From Alcaligenaceae bacterium (lineage in GTDB: Bacteria > Pseudomonadota > Gammaproteobacteria > Burkholderiales > Burkholderiaceae_B), in NCBI GenBank assembly GCA_012727555.1, contig JAAYGT010000124.1:1-48723 (forward strand): 48,723 bases of DNA. Direction: 5' to 3'. The notes under the pieces were generated by a model that made no database searches, was not told where the DNA came from, and saw only the letters and a program-made list of their open reading frames with translations. The position numbers were made by a program, and so were the translations under genes. Of this stretch, positions 38,975 to 48,556 are shown in pieces (positions within the stretch are counted from its first letter, which is position 1; each line of letters starts with the position of its first letter).

Positions 38975-40678
38975 ATGTCAACGCACCCTTACACCACGCG
39001 TTTCTGGACACAACAGTACCCCGCCGGCATTCCGGCGGATCTACCCTCTGCCGGCGCAGCGTACACTTCGCTGGCACAATTTTTTCAGCAAACCTGTGCT
39101 CAACACGGTGCCAAAACCGCATTCGTGAGCTTCAACCAGGAACTGTCCTATTCAGAGCTGCAGCGCATGGCCGTGCAGTTCTGTTCCTGGCTACAGCGAA
39201 CAGGCATACAACCGGGCGATCGTGTTGCCCTCATGATGCCCAATCTGTTGCAGTATCCTGTTTGTGTGTTTGGCACGTTGCTGGCAGGTGCTGTCGTGGT
39301 CAACACTAATCCGCTGTACACCGCACGTGAACTGCATCATCAACTGCACGACTCCGGTGCACGTGTGCTTGTTGTGGCAAAAAACTTTGCCGATACCGTC
39401 GCCACCGCATTGGCAGGAACAGCGGTCGAGCAGGTTGTGCTCACGTCGATCGGCGAATTTCTGGGGCCTGTTCGCGGCCGGATCATTGATGCCGTACTGC
39501 GCTATGTTCGCAAGGCCATTCCGGCCTGCCCGTTGGAACACACCATCACACTGTCCCAGGCACTTGACACCCGCAATAGGAATGTGCAAATCCAGTTTCC
39601 GGTAATCCGTTCGCATCATCTTGCATTCCTTCAATACACCGGGGGCACAACGGGCCTTTCACGCGGTGCCATGCTTACCCATGGCAACCTGCTGGCCAAC
39701 CTTGATCAGGCCCACACCTGGATTAGCCAGCACCTGCACACAAGCACCTGCGCCAATGATCAAGAAACGATCATCACCGCCTTGCCGCTTTACCACATCT
39801 TTGCACTGACCGCGAACTGCCTGACCTTCATGCGCCTTGGTGCGCGTAATGTACTGGTCACAAATCCGCGTGATATTGCAGGGCTGATGAAAATAATGCG
39901 CAACTACCCATTCAGTGCATTTACCGGTGTGAATACTCTTTTCAATGCATTGCTGAACAGCCCGGGCTTCCAAAAGCTTGGGTTCTCAAAACTGAAAGTG
40001 ACCCTGGGTGGAGGCATGGCCGTACAACCTGCGGTGGCACAGCGGTGGCAACAAATTACCGGAAACCACCTGACACAGGCCTATGGTCTTACTGAAGCCT
40101 CACCCGCTGTGGCAATCAACCCGGTTGGCGAAGCCTACAATGGCAGCGTTGGCCTGCCCGTCCCTGGAACCGATATCCGTATCTGCGATGAAAACGGGCA
40201 AACGGTTCCCATCGGCCGCACAGGAGAAATTCACATTGCCGGCCCGCAGGTCACACAGGGCTACTGGAACTTGCCCCAGTCAAAAACAGAAAGCTTTACA
40301 GAACACGGGTATTTCAAAACAGGCGATGTCGGGTATTTCAACGCCCAGGGCTACCTGACACTGGTTGATCGTTTGCGAGATACCATTATTGTTTCGGGAT
40401 TCAACGTTTATCCCAATGAAATCGAACAGGTTGTTATCGAACTTGACGGTATTGCCGATGCAGCGGCAGTTGGCATTCCTGACACACATTCTGGCCAAAC
40501 AGTGAAGTTGTTTGTCATGCCTGGATCAAACCCACCCGATGTGCACACCATTATGCAACACTGTCGCGCCAATCTGGCGCCCTACAAAGTACCTCGCCAC
40601 ATCGAATTTCGTAGCGAATTACCCCGTTCAACCATCGGCAAAGTGCTCCGGCGTGCCTTGCGCGATCCTGAAACCTGA
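38975..40678 (+). CDS. Long-chain fatty-acid--CoA ligase (FadD-like)
   Basis: An AMP-forming acyl-CoA synthetase of 567 residues that activates fatty acids with ATP and CoA. Motifs in order: the P-loop YTGGTTGLSRGAMLTHGN (from Tyr221), YGLTEASP (A5), GYFKTGDVGYF (A7), DRLRDTIIVSGFNVYPNEIE (A8, the FACS signature) and the catalytic lysine in STIGKVLRRALR near the C-terminus. The length and motif spelling resemble E. coli FadD. The ribosome site is weak. It is codirectional with the aldehyde dehydrogenase 106 bp upstream, ends at a shared terminator facing rpsQ, and has a palindrome just upstream that could serve its control. Confidence 0.93.
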   Translation: MSTHPYTTRFWTQQYPAGIPADLPSAGAAYTSLAQFFQQTCAQHGAKTAFVSFNQELSYSELQRMAVQFCSWLQRTGIQPGDRVALMMPNLLQYPVCVFGTLLAGAVVVNTNPLYTARELHHQLHDSGARVLVVAKNFADTVATALAGTAVEQVVLTSIGEFLGPVRGRIIDAVLRYVRKAIPACPLEHTITLSQALDTRNRNVQIQFPVIRSHHLAFLQYTGGTTGLSRGAMLTHGNLLANLDQAHTWISQHLHTSTCANDQETIITALPLYHIFALTANCLTFMRLGARNVLVTNPRDIAGLMKIMRNYPFSAFTGVNTLFNALLNSPGFQKLGFSKLKVTLGGGMAVQPAVAQRWQQITGNHLTQAYGLTEASPAVAINPVGEAYNGSVGLPVPGTDIRICDENGQTVPIGRTGEIHIAGPQVTQGYWNLPQSKTESFTEHGYFKTGDVGYFNAQGYLTLVDRLRDTIIVSGFNVYPNEIEQVVIELDGIADAAAVGIPDTHSGQTVKLFVMPGSNPPDVHTIMQHCRANLAPYKVPRHIEFRSELPRSTIGKVLRRALRDPET

Positions 40679-40725
40679 ACCAAGGGTACAAATGCGCGAA
40701 TAGCCAGATCAGAGGCCTGAAATAC

Positions 40726-40751
40726 AAAAACCCCGGTAAACCGGGGTTTTT
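40726..40751. terminator. Bidirectional terminator between the fadD-like gene and rpsQ
   Basis: CCCCGG (40731-40736) pairs with CCGGGG (40741-40746) around a TAAA loop. Five A residues lie on the left and five T residues on the right, so it works in both directions. It ends the plus-strand ligase gene and the minus-strand rplC-rpsQ block. Confidence 0.92.
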
Positions 40752-40808
40752 GTTGAACAACACGACTGGCAGCGTGTTATCTGCCAGATGGAGGATCGTT
40801 ATCAGTTA

Positions 40809-41090
40809 TCAGATAACGCGTACTGCTTCGATCAAACGTACGACAGTCCAGGATTTCGTACGGGAGATCGGACGACCTTCCGCGATCTCGACTGTATCGC
40901 CTTCGTTGTACTGGTTGTTTTCATCATGCGCTTTGTATTTTGCAGAGCGCATGATGATTTTGCCCAAAACGGGGTGCTTGACGCGACGCTCGACGAGCAC
41001 CACGACAGACTTGTCCATTTTGTTGCTGACAACCTGGCCAATAAGGGTACGCTGACGCTTTACGGCTTGGGTGTTTTGAGTTTCGCTCAT
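40809..41090 (-). CDS. rpsQ: 30S ribosomal protein S17
   Basis: A 93-residue OB-fold protein. [42 protein letters not shown] is diagnostic. It starts 1 bp after rpmC and is the last gene of its block, followed by a terminator. The normal next gene, rplN, is displaced by 5.7 kb. Confidence 0.98.
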   Translation of the reverse strand: MSETQNTQAVKRQRTLIGQVVSNKMDKSVVVLVERRVKHPVLGKIIMRSAKYKAHDENNQYNEGDTVEIAEGRPISRTKSWTVVRLIEAVRVI

Positions 41091-41091
41091 T

Positions 41092-41283
41092 TTACTTTCC
41101 TGCTTTCTCAGTCATGATGGTACGAACACGCGCGATGTCACGGCGGGTTTTACCAATTTGACTGGTGTTGGAAAGCTGCTGAGTGGCACGCTGCATACGC
41201 AGGTTGAACTGTGCCCTGAGCAGGCTCTCGAGCTCTTGTTTGAGCTCGGTGGCATCTTTTGTGCGGAGTTCGCTGGCTTTCAT
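41092..41283 (-). CDS. rpmC: 50S ribosomal protein L29
   Basis: A 63-residue helical hairpin beside the exit tunnel. [31 protein letters not shown] followed by [11 protein letters not shown]. It lies 9 bp after rplP. Confidence 0.97.
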   Translation of the reverse strand: MKASELRTKDATELKQELESLLRAQFNLRMQRATQQLSNTSQIGKTRRDIARVRTIMTEKAGK

Positions 41284-41292
41284 GAGGTCTCC

Positions 41293-41709
41293 TTAGGCAC
41301 CAATATGGCGCGACACGAAGGTCGTGGAAATTGGCAACTTGGCGGCAGCCAGGCGGAAAGCTTCGCGAGCCATTTCTTCGCTGACACCTTCCATTTCGTA
41401 CAGCACCTTGCCGGGCTGAATTTCAGCGACCCAGTATTCCGGATTACCCTTACCATTACCCATACGCACTTCAGCAGGCTTCTGTGAAATTGGCTTGTCG
41501 GGAAAAATGCGGATCCAGATACGACCACCACGTTTGATGTGACGGTTGATCGCACGACGGGCGGATTCGATCTGGCGTGCAGTAAGACGACCACGACCGG
41601 TGGCTTTCAGACCAAATTCGCCGAACGACACTTGTGCACCGCGGGTAGCCAGGCCAGTGTTGCGGCCTTTCTGCTCTTTGCGGTATTTTCTGCGTGACGG
41701 TTGCAGCAT
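41293..41709 (-). CDS. rplP: 50S ribosomal protein L16
   Basis: A 138-residue protein that positions the A-site tRNA. It starts [19 protein letters not shown] and contains [38 protein letters not shown], which includes the Arg hydroxylated by RoxA in E. coli. It lies 2 bp after rpsC. Confidence 0.98.
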   Translation of the reverse strand: MLQPSRRKYRKEQKGRNTGLATRGAQVSFGEFGLKATGRGRLTARQIESARRAINRHIKRGGRIWIRIFPDKPISQKPAEVRMGNGKGNPEYWVAEIQPGKVLYEMEGVSEEMAREAFRLAAAKLPISTTFVSRHIGA

Positions 41710-41711
41710 GT

Positions 41712-42503
41712 TTATTCTCCTTCAGGCGCTGGCGCAGCATTGGGCGCAGCGTCTTTGCGAGGACCACGGCCACGTCCACCCGGACGACGGCCATCAGGGC
41801 GCTCACCGCGGGGGGCACGACGCGGACGACGCTCTTCTTCACGAGGAGCGGCGGTTTCCGGCGGCATTTCACCGTTGGGGAGCATATCGCCCTTGTAGAC
41901 CCACACCTTGATACCGATGATACCGTAGGTGGTCTGGGCTTCGGAGGTGCCGTAATCAATGTTGGCGCGCAGTGTGTGCAGGGGCACACGGCCTTCGCGG
42001 TACCATTCGGTACGGGCAATTTCGATACCGTTCAGACGACCCGAGCTCATGATCTTGATGCCCTGGGCGCCCAAACGCATGGCGTTTTGCATGGCACGCT
42101 TCATGGCACGACGGAACATGATGCGCTTTTCCAGTTGCTGGGCAATGGAATCGGCGATCAGTTGAGCATCGGTTTCAGGTTTGCGAATTTCTTCGATGTT
42201 GACGTGCACGGGCACGCCCATCAGACGCTGGAGATCGGCCTTGAGGCTTTCGATATCTTCGCCACGCTTGCCGATCACCACACCCGGACGTGCCGAGTAA
42301 ACAGTGATACGTGCATTCTTGGCGGGACGCTCGATGACAACGCGACCAACCGAAGCGTTTTTCAGCTTCTTTTTGAGATATTCGCGTACACGGATATCTT
42401 CAGCCAGCATGCCGCCGAAGGCTTTGTCGTCAGCGTACCAGCGCGAGCTCCAGTTACGATTAACCGCGAGGCGGAACCCAATCGGGTGAATTTTCTGTCC
42501 CAT
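41712..42503 (-). CDS. rpsC: 30S ribosomal protein S3
   Basis: A 263-residue mRNA-entry protein. The KH domain lies around [22 protein letters not shown], and the core ends near KGDMLP. The last about 45 residues form an Arg/Pro/Glu-rich tail ([20 protein letters not shown]...) that is absent from the 233-residue E. coli protein. Such tails are usual in betaproteobacteria. It lies 9 bp after rplV. Confidence 0.98.
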   Translation of the reverse strand: MGQKIHPIGFRLAVNRNWSSRWYADDKAFGGMLAEDIRVREYLKKKLKNASVGRVVIERPAKNARITVYSARPGVVIGKRGEDIESLKADLQRLMGVPVHVNIEEIRKPETDAQLIADSIAQQLEKRIMFRRAMKRAMQNAMRLGAQGIKIMSSGRLNGIEIARTEWYREGRVPLHTLRANIDYGTSEAQTTYGIIGIKVWVYKGDMLPNGEMPPETAAPREEERRPRRAPRGERPDGRRPGGRGRGPRKDAAPNAAPAPEGE

Positions 42504-42512
42504 TGTGACTCC

Positions 42513-42842
42513 TTAGGTGCCAACCTTGACCACAATGTGGCAGGTTTGCTTCTCGATACGGTTACCGCGACCTTTTGCACGTGCGGAAAAACGCTTCATG
42601 GACTGAGCCTTGTCGATGTAGATGGTCGTAACCTTCAGTTCATCGATGTCGGCGCCGTCGTTGTGCTCAGCGTTGGCGATCGCGGACTCAAGTGCTTTCT
42701 TGAGAATGCCCGCGGCCTTCTTGGGTGTGAACGTCAGGATATTCAGAGCCTGAGCAACCGACTTGCCGCGAATAAGATCAGCGACGAGACGGGTTTTCTG
42801 GGCCGAAATATGGACGCCACGGATAATAGCTGTAGTTTCCAT
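42513..42842 (-). CDS. rplV: 50S ribosomal protein L22
   Basis: A 109-residue exit-tunnel protein. [27 protein letters not shown] and the C-terminal beta-hairpin region [19 protein letters not shown], where macrolide-resistance changes occur, are of normal form. A GTG lies one codon upstream (42845), but ATG 42842 is spaced 6 nt from GAGG, which lies inside the rpsS end. Confidence 0.97.
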   Translation of the reverse strand: METTAIIRGVHISAQKTRLVADLIRGKSVAQALNILTFTPKKAAGILKKALESAIANAEHNDGADIDELKVTTIYIDKAQSMKRFSARAKGRGNRIEKQTCHIVVKVGT

Positions 42843-42845
42843 CAC

Positions 42846-43121
42846 TTACCTCTTGGACTTTTTGTCCGCAGCATGGCCCTTGAATGTACGGGTCAGTGCG
42901 AACTCGCCGAGTTTGTGACCAACCATGTTCTCGTTGATGTAAACGGGAACGTGCTGGCGGCCATTGTGCACAGCAATCGTCAGCCCAATGAATTCGGGCA
43001 GGATGGTGGAACGGCGCGACCAGGTTTTGATCGGCTTTTTCTCTTTGCCCTCGACGGCTCCATCTACTTTCTTGAGCAGATGACCATCGACGAATGGGCC
43101 TTTTTTGATCGAACGTGACAT
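42846..43121 (-). CDS. rpsS: 30S ribosomal protein S19
   Basis: A 91-residue head protein. [19 protein letters not shown] and [42 protein letters not shown] are standard. It lies 12 bp after rplB and 3 bp before rplV. Confidence 0.98.
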   Translation of the reverse strand: MSRSIKKGPFVDGHLLKKVDGAVEGKEKKPIKTWSRRSTILPEFIGLTIAVHNGRQHVPVYINENMVGHKLGEFALTRTFKGHAADKKSKR

Positions 43122-43133
43122 GTTGTTCGCCCC

Positions 43134-43961
43134 TTACTTGCGCTTGCGGCGCGAGACAATCATATTGTCTGTGCGCTTGTTACGACGGGTTCTATAGCCT
43201 TTGGCTGGTGTACCCCATGGGCTGACCGGCTCACGACCCTCGCCTGTACGGCCTTCACCACCACCGTGCGGGTGATCGATCGGGTTCATGGCCACACCGC
43301 GAACGGTGGGACGAACACCACGCCAGCGCATTGCACCGGCTTTACCGATTTGACGCAGGCTGTGTTCTTCGTTGCCGACTTCACCAATGGTGGCACGGCA
43401 ATCGATGTGAACGCGACGGACTTCACCAGAGCGCAGGCGAACCTGGGCGTAGGTACCTTCACGCGCCAGCAGGACAGCCGAAGCACCTGCGGAACGAGCC
43501 ATCTGGGCACCTTTACCAGGCAACATTTCGATGCAATGGATAGTGGAACCGACGGGGATATTGCGGATGGGCAGCGTGTTGCCTGCACGGATGGGAGCAT
43601 CCTTGCCGGACATCAGGGTTGCGCCAACTTCCAGACCACGGGGAGCAATGATGTAACGACGCTCGCCGTCGGCATAGCACAGCAGTGCGATGTGAGCCGT
43701 ACGGTTGGGATCGTATTCAAGGCGCTCGACCTTGGCAGCAATGCCATCTTTGTTGCGACGGAAGTCGACAAGACGGTAATGCTGCTTGTGACCACCCCCA
43801 CGGTGACGAACCGTGATGTGTCCGTTGTTGTTACGGCCTGAACCGCGTGTTTTCTTTTCAACCAGAGCTGCAAAAGGCGCGCCTTTATGCAGGTTCGGGT
43901 TGACAACCTTGATCATGCCACGGCGACCGGCCGAGGTAGGCTTGACTTTAACGAGTGCCAT
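43134..43961 (-). CDS. rplB: 50S ribosomal protein L2
   Basis: A 275-residue primary 23S binder needed for subunit joining and near the peptidyl-transferase centre. [41 protein letters not shown], and the C-terminal [20 protein letters not shown] with the essential His are present. It directly abuts rplW with no gap. Confidence 0.99.
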   Translation of the reverse strand: MALVKVKPTSAGRRGMIKVVNPNLHKGAPFAALVEKKTRGSGRNNNGHITVRHRGGGHKQHYRLVDFRRNKDGIAAKVERLEYDPNRTAHIALLCYADGERRYIIAPRGLEVGATLMSGKDAPIRAGNTLPIRNIPVGSTIHCIEMLPGKGAQMARSAGASAVLLAREGTYAQVRLRSGEVRRVHIDCRATIGEVGNEEHSLRQIGKAGAMRWRGVRPTVRGVAMNPIDHPHGGGEGRTGEGREPVSPWGTPAKGYRTRRNKRTDNMIVSRRKRK

Positions 43962-44258
43962 TTAATTCACCTCCGTAAAGTCGATTTCCTGACCGTCTTT
44001 GAGCGAAACGTAAGCTTTGCGCTCGTTGCGGCGGCGACCGATAAAGCGACCAAAGCGCTTTTCCTTGCCTTTCCGGTTCAGAACCTGAACGGATTCGACT
44101 TCGACCTTGAAGAGCATTTCGACTGCAGCCTTGATTTCAGGCTTGGTGGCGTCAGCGGCCACGCGGAAAGCGATTTGCTGATTTTTTTCGGCAACCATGG
44201 TGGCCTTTTCGGTCACGACGGGCGCCAGGATAACTTGCAGTAAGCGTTCGGCGTTCAT
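43962..44258 (-). CDS. rplW: 50S ribosomal protein L23
   Basis: A 98-residue exit-site protein that docks trigger factor and SRP. It contains [23 protein letters not shown] and the loop [25 protein letters not shown]. The start overlaps the rplD stop by 4 bp (ATGA). Confidence 0.98.
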   Translation of the reverse strand: MNAERLLQVILAPVVTEKATMVAEKNQQIAFRVAADATKPEIKAAVEMLFKVEVESVQVLNRKGKEKRFGRFIGRRRNERKAYVSLKDGQEIDFTEVN

Positions 44259-44875
44259 CCCAACATCTCCTCGAGTTGAGCGATAGCCGGCTTGGTGATC
44301 AGCACTTTCTTGTAGTGGATCAGCGAGAGCGGATCGGCGTAGCGCGGTTCGACCACGGCAACGTGCGGCAGGTTGCGCGTAGCGAGGTAAACGTTTTCGT
44401 CGAGTGCATCGGTGATGATGAGTACGGACTCGAGACCCATGTTCTTGAGCTTTTCAGCAGCAAGTTTTGTCTTGGGGGATTCGAGAACGAACGTATCGAC
44501 CACGGCGATGCGATCCTCACGGGCCAACTGGGAAAGGATCGCACGAATACCGGCGCGATACATTTTCTTGTTGACTTTCTGGGAGAAGTTTTCGTCGGGC
44601 GAATTGGGGAATGCACGACCGCCTCCGCGCCAGATGGGCGAAGATGTCATACCGGCACGAGCACGGCCCGTACCTTTCTGGCGCCATGGCTTCTTGGTGC
44701 TGTGCTTGACGGTATCACGACCTTTCTGGGCGCGATTGCCGCTGCGTGCGTTGGCCTGGAAGGCCACAACGATCTGGTGCACAAGCGCTTCGTTGAAATC
44801 GCGACCGAAGACTGTATCGGAGGCGGCAACGGTGGAAGCAGATTGACCCTGGTCATTCAGGAGCTTGAGTTCCAT
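44255..44875 (-). CDS. rplD: 50S ribosomal protein L4
   Basis: A 206-residue protein of the tunnel constriction. The extended loop [26 protein letters not shown] is intact. In E. coli L4 represses and attenuates its own S10 operon through the leader. Here the L4-containing block begins at rplC behind a stem-loop-rich leader, so that leader is the natural place to look for such control. It starts 2 bp after the rplC stop. Confidence 0.98.
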   Translation of the reverse strand: MELKLLNDQGQSASTVAASDTVFGRDFNEALVHQIVVAFQANARSGNRAQKGRDTVKHSTKKPWRQKGTGRARAGMTSSPIWRGGGRAFPNSPDENFSQKVNKKMYRAGIRAILSQLAREDRIAVVDTFVLESPKTKLAAEKLKNMGLESVLIITDALDENVYLATRNLPHVAVVEPRYADPLSLIHYKKVLITKPAIAQLEEMLG

Positions 44876-44877
44876 TA

Positions 44878-45567
44878 TTAGGCTCCTTTCTTGGCCGACA
44901 TCTTGATGGCCGGACGAACGATTACGTTGGCATTCTTGTGGCCGGGAACAGCGCCCTTGACCAACAGAAGACCACGCTCGGCGTCGACGCGAACGATGTC
45001 AAGGTTTTGAACGGTACGGGTGTCGTCACCCAGGTGACCGGACATGCGCTTACCCGGGAAAATGCGGCCGGGATCTTGTGCCTGACCGATCGAGCCAGGA
45101 ACGCGGTGCGAACGGGAGTTACCGTGCGAAGCGCGCTGCGAACCAAAGTGGTGACGCTTGATGGTACCGGCGAAGCCTTTACCAATGGTTGTACCCGTAA
45201 CGTCAACTTTCTGACCTGCTTCGAACACGCTTTCGACGGCCACAACTGCACCAGCCGTAAATTCGGCGGCTTTTGCGGGATCGAGACGGAATTCTTTCAG
45301 GATACTGCCGGCTTCAACGCCGGCTTTTGCGTAGTGCCCTGCCTGGGCTTTGACCACACGCGAAGCGCGGCGGGAACCATAGGCAACTTGCACAGCCGCG
45401 TAGCCATCAACTTCTGGCGACTTGACCTGGGTAACGCGGTTGTTCGACACGTCCAGCACTGTAACCGGGATGGATTCGCCATCTTCGGTAAAAATGCGGG
45501 TCATGCCGACCTTGCGCCCCACGAGCCCAAGCCGGTAAGCGGCAGGCGTAGGTGTCGAGTTCGACAT
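44878..45567 (-). CDS. rplC: 50S ribosomal protein L3
   Basis: A 229-residue assembly initiator with a central loop reaching the peptidyl-transferase centre ([47 protein letters not shown], with the Gln site of PrmB methylation). The frame is open to 45633, but ATG 45567 has GGAG 6 nt upstream and gives [26 protein letters not shown]. rpsJ, which normally precedes rplC, is 2.66 kb away. rplC therefore starts its own transcription unit. Confidence 0.98.
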   Translation of the reverse strand: MSNSTPTPAAYRLGLVGRKVGMTRIFTEDGESIPVTVLDVSNNRVTQVKSPEVDGYAAVQVAYGSRRASRVVKAQAGHYAKAGVEAGSILKEFRLDPAKAAEFTAGAVVAVESVFEAGQKVDVTGTTIGKGFAGTIKRHHFGSQRASHGNSRSHRVPGSIGQAQDPGRIFPGKRMSGHLGDDTRTVQNLDIVRVDAERGLLLVKGAVPGHKNANVIVRPAIKMSAKKGA

Positions 45568-45580
45568 CGTTTTCTCCATT

Positions 45581-45666
45581 CCCGACTGCGATTGGTCGGG
45601 GCTAATTACTGTGCGCCACACAAATTGGCGCACTAACTCTTGGATATAGCCGAAAAAATTTTGGCT
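45581..45666 (-). promoter_or_regulatory. rplC leader with three successive stem-loops
   Basis: The transcript from the rplC promoter would carry three hairpins before the start codon. They are AGCC...GGCT, a 19-nt near-palindrome (45666-45648), then GTGCGCCA/TGGCGCAC with a 7-nt loop (45633-45611), then CCCGAC/GTCGGG with an 8-nt loop (45600-45581). The ribosome site follows directly. The layout resembles an autoregulatory ribosomal protein leader, although no similarity to the E. coli S10 leader can be claimed from reading alone. Confidence 0.5.
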
Positions 45667-45675
45667 AATCTTTCG

Positions 45676-45705
45676 ATTTTAGCACGATGTCGAACTACTT
45701 AACAA
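45676..45705 (-). promoter_or_regulatory. Sigma-70 promoter of the rplC-rpsQ block
   Basis: On the minus strand TTGTTA (45705-45700) and TAAAAT (45681-45676) are spaced by 18 bp. Transcription would start near 45669, about 100 nt before the rplC ATG and directly at the first leader hairpin. A 17-bp hairpin sequence, ACTACTT-N3-AAGTAGT (45693-45709), overlaps the -35 box and could be an operator or remnant. Confidence 0.55.
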
Positions 45706-45714
45706 GTAGTATTT

Positions 45715-46698
45715 TTACTCAAACTTGAAACCGGGCTGGGCAACCACCTGTTTCGCGCGGTCGTATTGCTCTTTGATTTCAGCAGCAAATTCCTGGGGTG
45801 TGTTACCTGACGGCGTTGCTCCTTGTTTGTTGAGCGCCTCGATGACCTTCGGATCTTTGAGCGCCACTACAGCCGCATCACGCAGTTTATTGATAATTTC
45901 AGGCGGAGTGCCTTTAGGCGCCAGCAAACCATACCAGGCAGGCGAGTTCAATTGCGGATACTTGAGTTCAGCCAGTGTCGGGATGTCTTTGATGGCTTCG
46001 ACACGGTCGGGACCTGCAAGTGCGATTGCGCGTAATTTGCCGGCAAGAATCTGGTTCATTGAAGACGGCAGGTTATCGAACAGTACTTGCACCTGACCTG
46101 CTACGGTATCAACGACAGCGGGACCCGAACCCTTGTAGGGAACATGAATTACTTCTGTACCTGTAGCATGCTTGAAGGCCTCACCGAACAAGTGATTGAT
46201 TGAACATGTACCCGAACTACCGTAGGAATACTTGTCTGGATTTTTCTTGAGCTCTGCCACAAACCCTGCAAAATCGTTGGCCGGGAACGATGGGTTGACA
46301 ACAATCACATTGGGCAAATTGGCAAAGTTCGTAACCGGCATGAAATCGGCGACGGGATCGTAGGGCAGATCTTTGCGGCAGGCGGGATTCACCGCCATGG
46401 TTGAAACCGTAGCCACCGACAAGGTATAGCCATCTGGCTTGGCGCGGGCGGCTTCTGCTGCACCGATTGCCCCCCCTGCGCCACCCTTGTTTTCCACAAC
46501 CATGGTCTGACCCAGCTCTTGTGCCATGCGTTGTGTGACAATACGGGTAACGATGTCGGTGGACCCGCCGGGGGCAAAAGGAACAATTACGCGTATGCTT
46601 TGCTCAGGATACGCTGCGGATGACAAACCGGGTGCCAGCGCTGCAGCCATGCCCAGAAAGAACACAGGTGCAATTTTTTTCAGACCAGATCGCGTCAT
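45715..46698 (-). CDS. Tripartite tricarboxylate transporter substrate-binding protein (Bug/TctC family)
   Basis: A periplasmic solute-binding protein of 327 residues. The signal peptide (about 1-28) ends LSSAA. The mature protein starts YPEQSIRVIVPFAPGGSTDIVTRI, the family signature, with VENKGGAGGAIGAAEAARAKPDGYT next. VPYKGSGPAVVDTVAGQVQVLFDNLPS and GLLAPKGTPPEIINKL are also typical. Bug proteins are greatly expanded in Alcaligenaceae, and most lack a cognate TctAB, as here. Ligands are usually carboxylates or amino-acid-like compounds; this one is unknown. GGAGA lies 7 nt before the ATG. It is divergent from guaD (89 bp between starts) and sits inside the ribosomal cluster. Confidence 0.93.
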   Translation of the reverse strand: MTRSGLKKIAPVFFLGMAAALAPGLSSAAYPEQSIRVIVPFAPGGSTDIVTRIVTQRMAQELGQTMVVENKGGAGGAIGAAEAARAKPDGYTLSVATVSTMAVNPACRKDLPYDPVADFMPVTNFANLPNVIVVNPSFPANDFAGFVAELKKNPDKYSYGSSGTCSINHLFGEAFKHATGTEVIHVPYKGSGPAVVDTVAGQVQVLFDNLPSSMNQILAGKLRAIALAGPDRVEAIKDIPTLAELKYPQLNSPAWYGLLAPKGTPPEIINKLRDAAVVALKDPKVIEALNKQGATPSGNTPQEFAAEIKEQYDRAKQVVAQPGFKFE

Positions 46699-46787
46699 TG
46701 AAAGTTCTCCGTTATAGTCATTAGATATGAGGCGCCATGATACTTAAGCCTTCCCGCAACGCCTACAAGGGTTTACGCGGTGATTAA

Positions 46788-48110
46788 ATGTCTTTGAAAC
46801 GACAATCCGAACCATTCGGCATACGTTGTGCTTATGCGACCCTAAACGACAATCCGTTTCTGGCGGGCGATGAAAATTCCCTTATTTTTGAATCGGATGG
46901 ACTGGTTGTCATTGACCAGGGCTTGATTCATGCAGCAGGACACTACAACAGTCTCCGGCCGCTCTTCCCCGAGCTTGAAATCGTCCAATATCAAAACGCA
47001 CTCCTGGTACCTGGTTTTATCGACACCCACGTACATTATCCACAACTGCCCATGATCGGCTCTTGTGGTGAGCAACTGATCGACTGGCTGACACGCTACA
47101 CCTTTGAAACTGAACAGCGTTTCTGCGATATCGGGTATGCCCGACGCGTTGCAGACCATTTTCTGGACGCCTGCCTTGATGCCGGCACGACAACAGCCGC
47201 TGTTTATTGCACCGTTCACCCTGAATCGGTCGATGCTTTTTTTGCGGCAAGCCTTGAACGTGGTTTACGCATGCTGGCGGGTAAAGTGCTCATGGATCGC
47301 AACGCCCCAGCTGCCCTGCTCGATACCGCGCAAACCGGCTACGATCAATCGGAACAGTTGATCCGTCGCTGGCATGGCCAACACCGTCTTTCATACGCCA
47401 TCACACCGCGCTTTGCACCAACCAGTACACCGGCGCAACTGGAAGCAGCCGGAGCACTGCGCAGCGCCTACCCCGATGTTCTTGTCCAGACCCATTTGTC
47501 TGAAAACCCACAGGAAGTTGCGTGGGTGAAATCCTTGTTTCCCGAACGCCGCCATTATCTCGATGTGTACGCGCACTACGGCTTGACAGGCCCCCGCTGT
47601 ATTTTCGGGCATGCCCTTCACTTGTGCGAATCGGAATGGCGAATGCTGTCTGACAGCGGCTCATCGATTGCACATTGCCCGACGTCAAACGCCTTTCTTG
47701 GAAGTGGCCTGTTCGATCTTGAAACAGCCCGGTCTTGCCAACCCAATATGCGACTGGGGCTGGCCACTGACGTTGGCGCAGGTACGACACTTTCGATGCT
47801 GAAAACCATGGGAGCAGCCTACAATGTTGCACAACTGCGCGGCAACGCTTTGTCGCCGGTCAAGGCATTCCACATGGCCACCTACGGGGCAGCCCAGGCG
47901 CTGCACCTTGAAGAACGCATCGGCCGGATTGCTGCTGGCCTGGAAGCCGATCTGGTAATCCTTGATCTGCAGGCAACACCTGTCATTGAACAGCGTATGG
48001 CGCAGTGTTCAGACATTGCCGACACCCTTTTTGTCCAAATGATTCTGGGTGATGAGCGCTCGGTACGCGCGGTCTATAGCGCAGGCAAGTCCGTCAAGCC
48101 TGCAGTCTGA
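46788..48110 (+). CDS. guaD: Guanine deaminase
   Basis: A zinc amidohydrolase that converts guanine to xanthine and ammonia in purine salvage or catabolism. The 440 residues carry the guanine-deaminase form of the metal motif, PGFIDTHVHYPQ (His81, His83). Further metal and catalytic positions lie in QTHLSENPQEV (His), FGHALHLCESEW (His) and LATDVGAGTTLSML (Asp). CTVHPESVDAFF and RFAPTSTPAQLEAAG are also typical. It lies on the opposite strand to the surrounding ribosomal genes, divergent from the TctC gene and convergent with rpsJ across a strong terminator. Confidence 0.94.
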   Translation: MSLKRQSEPFGIRCAYATLNDNPFLAGDENSLIFESDGLVVIDQGLIHAAGHYNSLRPLFPELEIVQYQNALLVPGFIDTHVHYPQLPMIGSCGEQLIDWLTRYTFETEQRFCDIGYARRVADHFLDACLDAGTTTAAVYCTVHPESVDAFFAASLERGLRMLAGKVLMDRNAPAALLDTAQTGYDQSEQLIRRWHGQHRLSYAITPRFAPTSTPAQLEAAGALRSAYPDVLVQTHLSENPQEVAWVKSLFPERRHYLDVYAHYGLTGPRCIFGHALHLCESEWRMLSDSGSSIAHCPTSNAFLGSGLFDLETARSCQPNMRLGLATDVGAGTTLSMLKTMGAAYNVAQLRGNALSPVKAFHMATYGAAQALHLEERIGRIAAGLEADLVILDLQATPVIEQRMAQCSDIADTLFVQMILGDERSVRAVYSAGKSVKPAV

Positions 48111-48158
48111 ACAGGCATACTCTGTCTGGTTGACGACACCCGTACCGGACACTCCAGC

Positions 48159-48189
48159 AAAAACGCCATGCATCAAGCATGGCGTTTTT
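48159..48189. terminator. Bidirectional terminator between guaD and rpsJ
   Basis: A 13-bp perfect stem including flanking A and T runs (AAAAACGCCATGC at 48159-48171 with GCATGGCGTTTTT at 48177-48189) closes a 5-nt loop. It terminates guaD on the plus strand and tuf-rpsJ on the minus strand, so rplC is not reached from rpsJ. Confidence 0.92.
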
Positions 48190-48226
48190 GGGGATCCGGA
48201 GTACCATTCAGGTACCAGCAACAAAC

Positions 48227-48538
48227 TTACTGCAGCGCGATTTCAACATCGACACCAGCCGGCAGATCAAGACGCATAAGTGCGTCGACTGTTTTGTCGG
48301 TGGGATCAACGATGTCCATGAGACGCTGGTGCGTACGCATTTCGAATTGATCGCGCGATGACTTGTTCACGTGCGGTGAACGCAGTACATCGTAGCGGCG
48401 AATACGTGTGGGCAGGGGGACCGGACCACGCACAACCGCGCCCGTGCGCTTGGCTGTTTCAACGATCTCAGCCGCCGATTGATCGATCAGCTTGTAATCG
48501 TAGGCTTTCAGACGGATGCGGATTTTCTGGTTTTTCAT
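48227..48538 (-). CDS. rpsJ: 30S ribosomal protein S10 (NusE)
   Basis: A 103-residue head protein that also acts as NusE in antitermination. [34 protein letters not shown] and [33 protein letters not shown] are standard. It is preceded by tuf with an intrinsic terminator between them and followed by a bidirectional terminator, so it is separated from the rest of the S10 block. Confidence 0.98.
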   Translation of the reverse strand: MKNQKIRIRLKAYDYKLIDQSAAEIVETAKRTGAVVRGPVPLPTRIRRYDVLRSPHVNKSSRDQFEMRTHQRLMDIVDPTDKTVDALMRLDLPAGVDVEIALQ

Positions 48539-48556
48539 GGGGATTCCTAAAGAACG

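Noticed and set aside
41694-43118. 474-codon open frame antisense to rpsC-rplV-rpsS
   Set aside because: Covers three certain ribosomal protein genes and shows no recognisable motif.
45568-45633. 22-codon N-terminal extension of L3
   Set aside because: It overlaps the leader hairpins, and the family N-terminus begins at the ATG at 45567.
45693-45709. ACTACTT-N3-AAGTAGT hairpin as terminator of the TctC gene
   Set aside because: On the minus strand no U-run follows. Five T residues occur only on the plus side, where no gene runs. It overlaps the -35 box, so operator or chance is more likely.
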